A stretch of 63,531 nt of DNA, from the NCBI GenBank assembly GCA_003245715.1, contig QKCJ01000013.1, positions 1-63,531 of the forward strand. The letters are read 5' to 3'. Numbering within the stretch: position 1 is the first letter of the stretch; each line of letters begins with the position of its first letter. Below, one piece after another: positions 55,386 to 63,531 of this stretch. The notes under the pieces were generated by a model. That model was not told where the DNA came from. It did no database searches and saw only the letters and a program-made list of their open reading frames with translations. A program made the position numbers and the translations under genes. This stretch comes from a bacterium. Lineage in GTDB: Bacteria; Planctomycetota; SZUA-567.

Positions 55386-56168
55386 GTGAGCACGATTTTG
55401 GATACTTTATCAAAGACAATCAATGAATACCTGCAAAGTTTGCAGAATATCACCGGTATGGATATCTGCTACCACGACTATACCCTAAAACTCGAGCAGT
55501 CATTTGAGATGAAAAACCATGCCAACCAGCTTTGCCTGAAAGTCAAAAAGAAGAATCGGAAGGGTTGCGTAATGTTTTGCGGCTCAGGGGGGGAAGTCGA
55601 TAAAAAGATTGCAACTGCCGCAAACGCGTGGCTGCACACCTGTCCTTTTGGCCTAAAAAAAATCGCCGTCAGGGTTGAACTGGCAGGAGCTCTTGCAGGA
55701 GTGATTTTTGCAACAGTCGTTAATAGTCCCGATAGAAGAGAAGATGACTGGTATGCAGACAGGTGTCAGATGCTTCAGGCGGGGGCTGGCTACATCGAAA
55801 AACAGCTTCAGTCTGACACCGCTTTTTCAGCTACCCGAAAGAGCAAAATCCAAAACCACATAAACACGCATCTTTCAGAAAGCATCAACCTTGGCGACCT
55901 CGCTGCAGAACTTAACCTCAGCCCCTCGCGAACAGCCAATGTCGTAAAGGAAATTTTCCGTAAAAGTTTTACAAACCTTATCAATGAAATCAAAATGAAA
56001 AGAGCCTGTTTCCTGCTGGGTTCAACGGAAATGCCTATCAGCGATATAGCCCAGTTGCTTGGTTATTACGATCAGAGCCATTTCACCAGGGCTTTCATCA
56101 AAACACAAAAATGCCAGCCCAAACATTTCCGTAATTCAAACCATAAAAGCTCGCAAACACTCATATAA
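55386..56168 (+). CDS. AraC-family regulator with PocR-like sensor domain
   Basis: A 260-aa transcription factor. The N-terminal part (about 15-140) has the Cys-rich pattern CLKVKKKNRKGCVMFCGSG ... HTCPFGLKKIAVRV, resembling the PocR sensory domain. The C-terminal helix-turn-helix pair (about 160-255) contains DLAAELNLSPSRTANVVK and ISDIAQLLGYYDQSHFTRAF, the AraC signature. The start is probably GTG at 55386, but no ribosome site is visible, so the N-terminus is uncertain. The divergent flavoprotein gene is the likely target. Confidence 0.8.
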   Translation: MSTILDTLSKTINEYLQSLQNITGMDICYHDYTLKLEQSFEMKNHANQLCLKVKKKNRKGCVMFCGSGGEVDKKIATAANAWLHTCPFGLKKIAVRVELAGALAGVIFATVVNSPDRREDDWYADRCQMLQAGAGYIEKQLQSDTAFSATRKSKIQNHINTHLSESINLGDLAAELNLSPSRTANVVKEIFRKSFTNLINEIKMKRACFLLGSTEMPISDIAQLLGYYDQSHFTRAFIKTQKCQPKHFRNSNHKSSQTLI

Positions 56169-56170
56169 AT

Positions 56171-56202
56171 AAAAAAAAGACTCCGGCCAGAACCGGAGTC
56201 TC
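56171..56202 (-). terminator. Terminator of the small lipoprotein gene
   Basis: GACTCCGG/CCGGAGTC around six bases, followed on the minus strand by TTTTTTTTAT. It starts two bases past the convergent AraC-type stop codon. Confidence 0.85.
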
Positions 56203-56225
56203 AAAGCTCAGCACAAAAGCAAAAA

Positions 56226-56480
56226 CTAGTTAGCAGGTGTTTCCCACTTTGTGATCTTGCTCTTTGGAACACTACGGATAATTGTGCCATCTTCGAATGT
56301 AACCTCTTCACCAGCGCGAACACGTGGATCAGCAATGCGTGTGCCGATGTACTTGCAGTACTCGGTATAGCAGCGGTCACATTTCTTTTCTGTGCTTCCA
56401 GCGGTGCAGCCTTCTTTCTTGCAACAACCAGTTGCCAGGAGAACACCAGCAGCAAGAGCAGCAACGATAAACTTTTTCAT
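56226..56480 (-). CDS. Small cysteine-rich lipoprotein
   Basis: An 84-aa lipoprotein. The signal peptide ends in the lipobox LLATGC, so Cys19 should be acylated. The mature part has a Cys cluster (CCKKEGC, KKCDRCYTEYC) followed by a basic/acidic tail of about 40 residues. Function unknown; metal binding is possible. GGAGG precedes the ATG at 56480, and the longer frame is rejected for that reason. Single gene with its own terminator. Confidence 0.75.
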   Translation of the reverse strand: MKKFIVAALAAGVLLATGCCKKEGCTAGSTEKKCDRCYTEYCKYIGTRIADPRVRAGEEVTFEDGTIIRSVPKSKITKWETPAN

Positions 56481-56691
56481 TTCTTTTCCTCCAAGATTTA
56501 ACTTAGTTAATTTAATTTCCGATAATATTACCCCCATTTAGATTTAAATAATAACAAATTATCCCCTTCACCACAAGCATAACAATGAAAAATATTAAAA
56601 AAACAACACAAACCCTTTAATACCAACAAGTAAGTCGATCGAAAAATCAAAAAAAACTATAAATACTGTAAAAAAACAACATAAAATAAAA

Positions 56692-56718
56692 AACCCTGCA
56701 GCATAAATCTGCAGGGTT
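56692..56718 (-). terminator. Terminator of the downstream secretin gene
   Basis: AACCCTGCAG/CTGCAGGGTT, ten-bp stem with a seven-base loop, followed by a T-rich stretch on the minus strand. Confidence 0.9.
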
Positions 56719-56753
56719 ATCAAAAACTTTAAATAATAGCGGTACCAGAAAAA

Positions 56754-59420
56754 CTATTTAACACCCGTCTGTCTGGATTCCTCTTCATCAAGAATAATCA
56801 TTTTCGCGCTGATCAAACAGGCATAGCTCTGCTTTGACTTCTGATAATAACGCGAGGAGAAGGCATTACCAACAATCGGCAAATCTTCTAACAATGGAGT
56901 TCCAGTTCTTCCGCGGGCATTAACGTTGGTTGAAAGCCCTGTCATCAGAATAGCACCACCATCAGGAATAATGGCATAAGTCTTGGCATCATGCCTGAAA
57001 ACATTAGGAATCGTAATCGGGTATACATGCACCGGCAAAACAGGAACACCAGCAGCAGTAACATATTGATAAGTAAGGTTCTGAGTACCTGGGTTACGAA
57101 CAAGAATAACCCTTGGCTGAGCATCTACAGTAATATACTTTTTGTCAGAACTTACATTAGGACGAACCTGAAGGGTACAGCCCTGATCAATATAACTAAG
57201 AATCGCAACAAGACCAACGTCAGAGTCACCAGCCTGATAATTACTGATATATGGCCATCTCTGAACAAACTTGATCCAGCCATATTTGTTGTTATAAACA
57301 ACCACTTGAGGCGCATATAACTGGTCAGCGCGACTGGATTCACGGATCATCTGAAGAAACCACTGGCACTGCAATCCACCAATAAACCCTAACTGCTGAA
57401 TATGATAAATCAAACCTGCAGTAGCTCGGTTTCCGGGAACGTCATTGGCAAAAACTGAGTTCATACCGTTAAAATCACCATTAAAGAATGAACCGGTGAC
57501 CTCAGTATAATAAGTTTGCGGATTAAATGCACCGTTATTTGCCCCCGGCACAAGAAAGTTCGTTGCATTGGCGGCAGTTGTATAGATATCAGTACCTGCC
57601 ACATTAGCGACACCTCGTGAAGTGACAGTACCAACGGCAGCACCACCCTGGTTGCGTGACTGGTTTTGAATCTGAACGTTTGTATCCGAGTTATAGCTAT
57701 TATTCCAGTCTTTAAACTCAGACTTGAATTCTTCCCAGAACGTATCCTGAAGGGTTAGGAAACGGGCAGAAACAGAGACCTGAATAGTTTTAGCCGTACG
57801 CAGTTGCTGTAACAACTTCTCTATCTGAGTGCGGATATCAGGCGTTGCTGTCAGAATAAGCTGGCCGTCTTCCTGAACATCAATTTTTGTTGTACCCTCA
57901 GTATCTGAACTGGTGTTGATAAAGTTCTTTAAAATATCACCAAGGGAGATAGTATCCTCAGCACCCTTTTCATCATCATCATCATCGTCGTCGTCGTCAT
58001 CGTCAGTCGGCATCTTTTTTGCATCAGTAATAGCATAAGCAATATCCCGGATATCGTAAACCGTAGTTGTCGCTTTCTGCGCACTCTGCTCTTTTGAGAA
58101 AATCTTAACAATACCGTTACTATCAATATCATAACGAAGACCGGTACGTCTGGTTATCCATTTCAGAATATTGCTAAGGCGCATGTCCCTGAATGAAAAA
58201 GTAAATGATTCTGTCATTACAGAGGAATCACCGCCAATGCCACTTGGAACAATATTCAAACCTGTACGGGTACGGATAGTATCTAAAATCAGTTGAAATT
58301 CTGTTTCCACAAACTCAAAGCTATAAGAGTTTTCAAGAACCCGTCTAGTCTTCTGAACAGCCATACCTACAACTTCAGTAGCGCCACGGATCTTTTTACT
58401 CTCAACCATTGATGCCCAGTCGCTAGGGAATCTCAGTGGATTGCGCAGGGAAACCTCTGCAACGGTTGAACGCTCAATATTTTCCATATTAATACGACGA
58501 TGCTCATTAAGCATATCAGTTACCTGATCGGTACGAGCCCGAAGTTCCATACGACTGCTCTCGGTTTTAAGCTTTTTAACCTGATCATCGCCCGGGTTTA
58601 CACGCAACAACTGATTATAAATATTTTGCGCTTTAATATATTCCTGCTTGTCTATGTATTTAGCCGCTTCACTCAAAAGACGGTTTCTTCGCTCAGTTTC
58701 AACACTCTCAACCAGCTTCTTTTCTTTCTGTACTTCCTGCAGAGACTCGGTACGTGATGTAGCATCAAGCTCAGACTGGAGCTTTTTACGGTAATCCCTG
58801 ATATCAAGAACCAGCTGTTTGATTTTTGATTTATCAATACTGCTTGAAACATTAGCGCCCAAACCTTCAAGGCGCAGACTTGCTTTAATTGCTGAGTCCT
58901 CAGCCTGCGAAAGAAGATGCATCTGCGAAGAAATAACCTTCACCTGCTGCTCAGGAGTTACTGCAGGAGTTGCAGCCATGGCATCCTGATAAAACTTCTG
59001 GGCCAAAGAATAAAACTGCTTAACCTCAGCTATGCTGTACTGCTGCCTGATCTTTTCACGATTAACAGCCTGGGTGGCAGTATTGCTTGTGGAGTGTGCC
59101 TCAAGATATGCCCTGGCAGACTTGCGACCATCAAGAGCTTCCTTATTCTCAGGATCAAGCCCGAGAGCCAGCATGAATTCCTCAAGAGCCTGCTTGTAGT
59201 TTCGGGCATGCATAAGCTCCTGTCCGCGCAGAATATGCTGCGTGGCACGTTTCTTCAGTTCTTCCTGCTTAAGGCGGGCACGAGTAATTTCTGCTTCAGT
59301 AACCTGCTGCAATGACATATTATTGTCATCAGCGGCGGTAACCTTACCATAAGACAACATGCCTGGTACAAGCAACAATGTTGAGCATATGATATTTTTT
59401 TTGCCGAAACAAAGCTTCAT
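56754..59420 (-). CDS. Secretin-like outer-membrane protein with TPR and Asp tract (downstream copy)
   Basis: An exported protein of 888 aa with a signal peptide (about 1-30), a TPR-like segment (about 55-105, HILRGQELMHARNYKQALEE), a coiled coil, a second TPR-like part near 255-290, an STN-type N domain (about 365-445), an 11-Asp tract at residues 473-483, an N1-like domain, and a C-terminal secretin domain with IPDGGAILMTGLSTN. It probably forms an outer-membrane ring of a type II secretion or type IV pilus-like machine; no other component is nearby. GGAGA lies nine bases before the ATG. Confidence 0.8.
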   Translation of the reverse strand: MKLCFGKKNIICSTLLLVPGMLSYGKVTAADDNNMSLQQVTEAEITRARLKQEELKKRATQHILRGQELMHARNYKQALEEFMLALGLDPENKEALDGRKSARAYLEAHSTSNTATQAVNREKIRQQYSIAEVKQFYSLAQKFYQDAMAATPAVTPEQQVKVISSQMHLLSQAEDSAIKASLRLEGLGANVSSSIDKSKIKQLVLDIRDYRKKLQSELDATSRTESLQEVQKEKKLVESVETERRNRLLSEAAKYIDKQEYIKAQNIYNQLLRVNPGDDQVKKLKTESSRMELRARTDQVTDMLNEHRRINMENIERSTVAEVSLRNPLRFPSDWASMVESKKIRGATEVVGMAVQKTRRVLENSYSFEFVETEFQLILDTIRTRTGLNIVPSGIGGDSSVMTESFTFSFRDMRLSNILKWITRRTGLRYDIDSNGIVKIFSKEQSAQKATTTVYDIRDIAYAITDAKKMPTDDDDDDDDDDDEKGAEDTISLGDILKNFINTSSDTEGTTKIDVQEDGQLILTATPDIRTQIEKLLQQLRTAKTIQVSVSARFLTLQDTFWEEFKSEFKDWNNSYNSDTNVQIQNQSRNQGGAAVGTVTSRGVANVAGTDIYTTAANATNFLVPGANNGAFNPQTYYTEVTGSFFNGDFNGMNSVFANDVPGNRATAGLIYHIQQLGFIGGLQCQWFLQMIRESSRADQLYAPQVVVYNNKYGWIKFVQRWPYISNYQAGDSDVGLVAILSYIDQGCTLQVRPNVSSDKKYITVDAQPRVILVRNPGTQNLTYQYVTAAGVPVLPVHVYPITIPNVFRHDAKTYAIIPDGGAILMTGLSTNVNARGRTGTPLLEDLPIVGNAFSSRYYQKSKQSYACLISAKMIILDEEESRQTGVK

Positions 59421-59488
59421 CCCAAGTATCTCCTTATTAATATTGCGTGCAGATTATAACCTGCGAGTAAATATAATGAATTACGCTA

Positions 59489-62400
59489 CTAGTCCTCAAG
59501 TTCAACAATTCGCGCAGTAACCATAATAACACGGTTTCTGCCTTCACGGTGATCGTAAGTTGTACGGAATAACCGGCCGGCATACGGAAGGCTTGACAAC
59601 ACCGGAACACCGGACATACTTTCATTTCTTGCGTCTGTCAGATAACCACCGACCATAATTGTACCACCATCAGGAACTGTTGCATTGGTTTCAAATTTCG
59701 TAGTTTCCATAACTGGGTTCTGCAAATTTATTGTCCAGAGCAGTCTTTCACTATCGCCATAGGTCGTTGTCACATTCACCGTATCCAGACGAACCGAGGA
59801 TAATTCTGAAATTTCCGGGCGCAACCTTATTGTAACATACTTTCTGTCAAAACTGATAATAGGACGGGCTTCCCATGTAACACCCTGCGCATGATCAACC
59901 AGAGTAGGAATAACGTTAGCGCCTGATATCGTATATGAAGAAATATAGGTAGTTGATGAAATAACCTGGGCATAGGCGCTACGGCCATTTGCAACAAGAA
60001 CCTTAGGGTTATGCAGTACAGAACCCTTTTCTGTTTTCTTGGCCGCATTTACGACACTAGTAAGCTGCAAATTATTTAACATATAGTCAAACGTATTATT
60101 AAGGACCTGCTGACTACCGCTGAAAATACTCAATACCTGTGCCTGAAGACCTTCAACCCGTCCGGCAGTATTTACCAGATTTGTATTGGCAGCAGCGGAT
60201 GTCGATGGCTGAATCTGCAATAACTGCTGTACCTGCTGCGACCGGTCAGTACTCATATATGATGTCACACCAGTCCAGTTGACGCCGAATTCTTCATCGA
60301 AATCATCGGTAATACGCATGAAGCGACCTTCAACAAGAACCTGCAGCTTTGATGACTTACGTAAGTCATCAAGGAACTTGTTTATCTGCTCATGCAGTTC
60401 GGGCGGACATTTGACAAGAAGATTATTCTCCCACAACTCAACTGAATAGGTATCGGCATTATTCGACCATTCTTCAGGCTGAACAAAGTCCTTGATCTGT
60501 TGTGAAAGATTTGATGGGGTAGCGACCCACTGCTCGTCATCGTCGTCATCATCATCATCATCACTCCATTCAGTTATATTCTCATCTTTGAGCTTCGGAG
60601 CATAATAATTCTTCATCTTGGTTGTAAGGTCTGCAACCTGATAAATCTTGAAAATAATCTCAGAACTGCCGCTTGTTCCCTTTTCAAAAACTTCAATAGC
60701 CTGATCCTTAACCGTAAATTCAAGGTTATTGGCCTCAAGAATAGTTTCAAAAGCAACCAGAAGCGACAATCCGCGCAGGGTAATTGTAATTTCCTTATCA
60801 GGGTTAACTTCCTCATTAAGCATGATATTTACTTTTGCACGCCTGCGGAAATCATCAAGAACCATATTCAGCGGCAGCTGCTGATACTCGATTGTTCCCT
60901 TTACAGCGGCAAGCTTGTTCAGAAGACGCTGACGTTCAAAATCAACCACCCCGCCACGAACCTGCATTCTTGCGCGCTGACGGATACGTTCCCAGTCCAG
61001 CGGATAGACAAGAACCTTACGCGGCATGATTTCTGCTTCCTGAATATCAAGCGCCCAGTTTTCTTCAGCGTTCTTCAATTCAACATCTGTATCGGCGGTG
61101 CGCTCCTGATGATACTGTCTGCGGATTTCCTGAATAAGCGCATTTGCTTTTTCATTTGTAGGATCTTTTGCCCTGATTTCACGCAGAAGTGTAAGTGCCT
61201 TTTCATACTCGCCTTTACTGCTGAAGCGGTTTACGGCAAGAAACATCTGCTCAATCTCTTTAGCACGGTTGGCTTCAACCGATTGCTGCTGGCTGCGAAC
61301 CTTCACCTCAGCCTCTTTACGGTCGAGTATGGCACGTTCGTTTATAAGATCCTGGCTTGCAAGAGATATCTGCGCACTCTGTGCCTTGATACGCTTGCTG
61401 AAAGTCCTCTCGGAATTACCGGGTAATCCTGCTCCCTTTAACAGGGTCTGGGCGGTCTGAAGTTGTTTCTGAGCAGACTCAAGATCTGCAAGACTTGCCT
61501 TAATTTGCTCATGGCGCGAAAGCTTCATTCTGATCGGATCAGGATTTATGGCATTCAAGAAGAGATTAGCCGCCTTTTCCAGACTGTTATTGATTCGCAA
61601 CTCGCGCTCCCGGATACGGGCCTTGCGGTTACGGGTAATTTCATCCAAAAGTGCAGCGTCACCTGAACCGGTCGGCGTTTTGGCAACAAGCTGACGAGTT
61701 CTGTTTCTGAACTCAACAGCGTCTTTAAGTTCCGGATCAAGCGCAACAGCCTTGTCAAAGAATTTAAGCGCCGCGTCATATTCACGGGCATTAAAATGCT
61801 CAACACCGATTCGCAGATTGTTTCTGGCCTCAACAAGTCTGGCTTCCTTCTTGATCTTCTCCATCTTGATGAGTTTCTCTGCTTCACTGTCATTCTCAGC
61901 CTGTGCCTGATTGAGGAGTTTTGCGTCTTGAGCCAGAGCGTCCTTCTCAACAGCATTCTCAGCCGCCTTGTCCTCGCTCATCATAACCCCGGCTTCATTC
62001 CTGCCCTCTTTATGTGCCTTGGTTGCAGCCTTCTCTTCAGCGGTATCAATCTCAAGCTGCTGTGACTCGGGGGTGTTATTAGCTGCAAATACCGCAGGTT
62101 CAACCATCTCCAGAAGTTGCTCCTGCCATGAGCTTCCTTCAACCTTATCGACTACCGGATCATTTGCAATCTCCGGCAGAACCATATCATTAACCCCTGC
62201 TTTTGAGAGAACCGGCTCATGAACCGCTACAACATCAGCGTCCTTCCTGGCTGTATATTTTTCCGCAATTTCAGGAATGAGCAACTCTTCAAGGCTTGGC
62301 TCATGTGCTTCAATTGCTGAAACTTTCACTTTAGTATTTGCCGCTGGAGCCTTAACATCTTCTCTGACCGGAGCAACTTCCTCCTTCGGTTCCTGCCTGA

Positions 62401-63463
62401 ACTGATTGAGCCCGACAAGTCCTTCAGATGAAGGATAATCAACCGGTGTATCAGCAAAGGCGCCTGCAATCTTCTTCTCAGCAGCAGCGTCAACAGCAGC
62501 AATAACTTTTTCTTCTGCAGCAGGAGCAGCCTCTGGCTCTTTTGGCAGGCTGCTTACTTCAGGAAGTTTGATCTCCGGAAGTTTTATTGCTGTTGTCTTT
62601 TCAGCGCTAAGACTGTTGAACTTATCACTCAGTTCATTAAATTCACGCGAAACAGCAGCAGACGCAGATACTGCGGCAACCGGCTTGCTTTCCACCGATG
62701 CGGCAGGCAGAACAACCTCTTTTTCACCGGCAACAATCTTTACTTCCGCTCCGGCTGTCAATGGAATTTCACCAAACATTGAAGGTGAAATACCGGGAAC
62801 GTCCTTTATCTGAGCTTGCTTGACGCTGACTGACTCGTTCTTGACTGAAGAAACCTGTGACTTGATATTAGCACTGATAAGTGACAAGTCTGAAAGCGTG
62901 CTACTCTCAAACTGCCTGCTGCCAAGATTATCGTTCTGATTTTTAGCAGCTGAAGCAACCGCTACCTTTTCATCAAATTCAGGCAGCTCAGTCTCGTCAA
63001 TCTCAAAACCACCCTTAACATCATTAACATTGATATTACTATCAACCAGTTCATCGGCTGAAGGTATGGCGTTGATATTTTCTATTGTATTTCCGATTAC
63101 CTCTGAAATCAGGTCAATATTTTCAGGACTGACGTTCTCCGCACGAACACTCTGCGCAAGAAAAGCACCTGTAGTATTAGCAATTTCCTGATTCTGCGGC
63201 TCGTCAGTATCAGGCGCGCCAACCATGGCCTGAATATCACTGCCGCCTATTCCCTGCACAAGGGGTATATCCGCATCAGCGAAGCTTGACCAGATAAGCT
63301 GACTATCATTCTTAGCCGCAGATTGTTTCTGATCTGCAGGAAGCTGCTTATCAAATAATGACTGCTCAGAGCAACCATTAAGCACATCCTGTCCGCAACC
63401 AGATAGACCTGCAACCGCAAGTCCAACAATTCCTACCAGCATGCCAAAAACTAACTTTCGCAC
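59489..63463 (-). CDS. Secretin-like lipoprotein with TPR and Asp tract (upstream copy)
   Basis: A 1324-aa protein. The signal peptide ends in lipobox LSGC, so Cys23 should be lipidated. A long low-complexity stretch (about 25-540) rich in Ala, Glu and Val is followed by TPR-like segments (about 555-620 and 760-800) with a coiled coil between. Then come an STN/N0-like domain (about 880-960), nine Asp at 968-976, N1-like domains and a C-terminal secretin with VPDGGTIMVGGYLTDARNESM. AGGAG lies eight bases before GTG 63463, chosen over a TTG further up. It is 68 bases ahead of the second secretin gene. Confidence 0.8.
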   Translation of the reverse strand: MRKLVFGMLVGIVGLAVAGLSGCGQDVLNGCSEQSLFDKQLPADQKQSAAKNDSQLIWSSFADADIPLVQGIGGSDIQAMVGAPDTDEPQNQEIANTTGAFLAQSVRAENVSPENIDLISEVIGNTIENINAIPSADELVDSNINVNDVKGGFEIDETELPEFDEKVAVASAAKNQNDNLGSRQFESSTLSDLSLISANIKSQVSSVKNESVSVKQAQIKDVPGISPSMFGEIPLTAGAEVKIVAGEKEVVLPAASVESKPVAAVSASAAVSREFNELSDKFNSLSAEKTTAIKLPEIKLPEVSSLPKEPEAAPAAEEKVIAAVDAAAEKKIAGAFADTPVDYPSSEGLVGLNQFRQEPKEEVAPVREDVKAPAANTKVKVSAIEAHEPSLEELLIPEIAEKYTARKDADVVAVHEPVLSKAGVNDMVLPEIANDPVVDKVEGSSWQEQLLEMVEPAVFAANNTPESQQLEIDTAEEKAATKAHKEGRNEAGVMMSEDKAAENAVEKDALAQDAKLLNQAQAENDSEAEKLIKMEKIKKEARLVEARNNLRIGVEHFNAREYDAALKFFDKAVALDPELKDAVEFRNRTRQLVAKTPTGSGDAALLDEITRNRKARIRERELRINNSLEKAANLFLNAINPDPIRMKLSRHEQIKASLADLESAQKQLQTAQTLLKGAGLPGNSERTFSKRIKAQSAQISLASQDLINERAILDRKEAEVKVRSQQQSVEANRAKEIEQMFLAVNRFSSKGEYEKALTLLREIRAKDPTNEKANALIQEIRRQYHQERTADTDVELKNAEENWALDIQEAEIMPRKVLVYPLDWERIRQRARMQVRGGVVDFERQRLLNKLAAVKGTIEYQQLPLNMVLDDFRRRAKVNIMLNEEVNPDKEITITLRGLSLLVAFETILEANNLEFTVKDQAIEVFEKGTSGSSEIIFKIYQVADLTTKMKNYYAPKLKDENITEWSDDDDDDDDDEQWVATPSNLSQQIKDFVQPEEWSNNADTYSVELWENNLLVKCPPELHEQINKFLDDLRKSSKLQVLVEGRFMRITDDFDEEFGVNWTGVTSYMSTDRSQQVQQLLQIQPSTSAAANTNLVNTAGRVEGLQAQVLSIFSGSQQVLNNTFDYMLNNLQLTSVVNAAKKTEKGSVLHNPKVLVANGRSAYAQVISSTTYISSYTISGANVIPTLVDHAQGVTWEARPIISFDRKYVTIRLRPEISELSSVRLDTVNVTTTYGDSERLLWTINLQNPVMETTKFETNATVPDGGTIMVGGYLTDARNESMSGVPVLSSLPYAGRLFRTTYDHREGRNRVIMVTARIVELED

Positions 63464-63531
63464 AGGGCATCTCCTAACATTATATTTCAAGCCTTCTGCC
63501 CGCAGGCAGAGAACAAACAGACACCCTTTAA

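Noticed and set aside
57972..58004. Asp codon tract as a phase-variable repeat
   Set aside because: It is a mixed GAC/GAT trinucleotide run; changes would stay in frame, so on/off switching is not expected, though length variation is possible.

Overview
The window looks like chromosomal DNA of a Gram-negative, largely anaerobic bacterium of the PVC superphylum, most likely Lentisphaerota. This is an inference. It rests on the mix of large secretin-type outer-membrane proteins with TPR domains, an FAD_oxidored protein paired with an AraC-type regulator, a DUF4912 protein, a small siroheme reductase and abundant lipoproteins. There is no rRNA, tRNA, CRISPR array, complete insertion sequence or prophage. 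About 47 protein genes are supported, mostly on the minus strand. Shine-Dalgarno sequences are clear (GGAG/AGGAG), rho-independent terminators are common, and several sigma70-like promoters can be read by eye.

Left part (1-12.3 kb): uracil-DNA glycosylase, a secreted Cys-rich protein, a 70-aa double-glycine leader peptide, a KDG-kinase-like sugar kinase behind a promoter/operator, the der-folM-like-folE group, a membrane protein, an Fe-alcohol dehydrogenase, a DUF4912 protein with a small zinc protein, and a secreted SH3b protein. Middle left (12.4-30 kb): HtrA protease, ribD, hisS, a CorC/CBS protein preceded by a possible attenuator, a polyprenyl-phosphate sugar transferase, ferritin, an hsp20-TPR-lon operon, and gltD and gltB.

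Middle right (30.5-46.5 kb): aroC; a cluster of a small protein, a CPBP protease, a YkgJ Cys-cluster protein and a giant PHP-like membrane protein; a solitary zf-ISL3-like protein; and an apparent cell-envelope cluster read leftward (receiver domain, two paralogous TM/coiled-coil/beta proteins, an acidic anchored protein, MreB, PlsC, LOG). Then come a solitary siroheme reductase with a structured leader, a DUF58 pair and ruvA.

Right part (46.5-63.5 kb): the translation genes fusA, infB and nusA, where fusA and nusA have hairpin leaders; a divergent FAD_oxidored/AraC pair with a two-turn direct repeat between them; a small lipoprotein; and two tandem secretin-like proteins that each carry a run of aspartates.

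The best candidates for something undescribed are the MreB-linked cluster, the double-glycine peptide, the nusA leader switch, the Asp-tract secretin pair, and the PHP-like/YkgJ/CPBP cluster. All functions are read from motifs recognised by eye; no searches were run.
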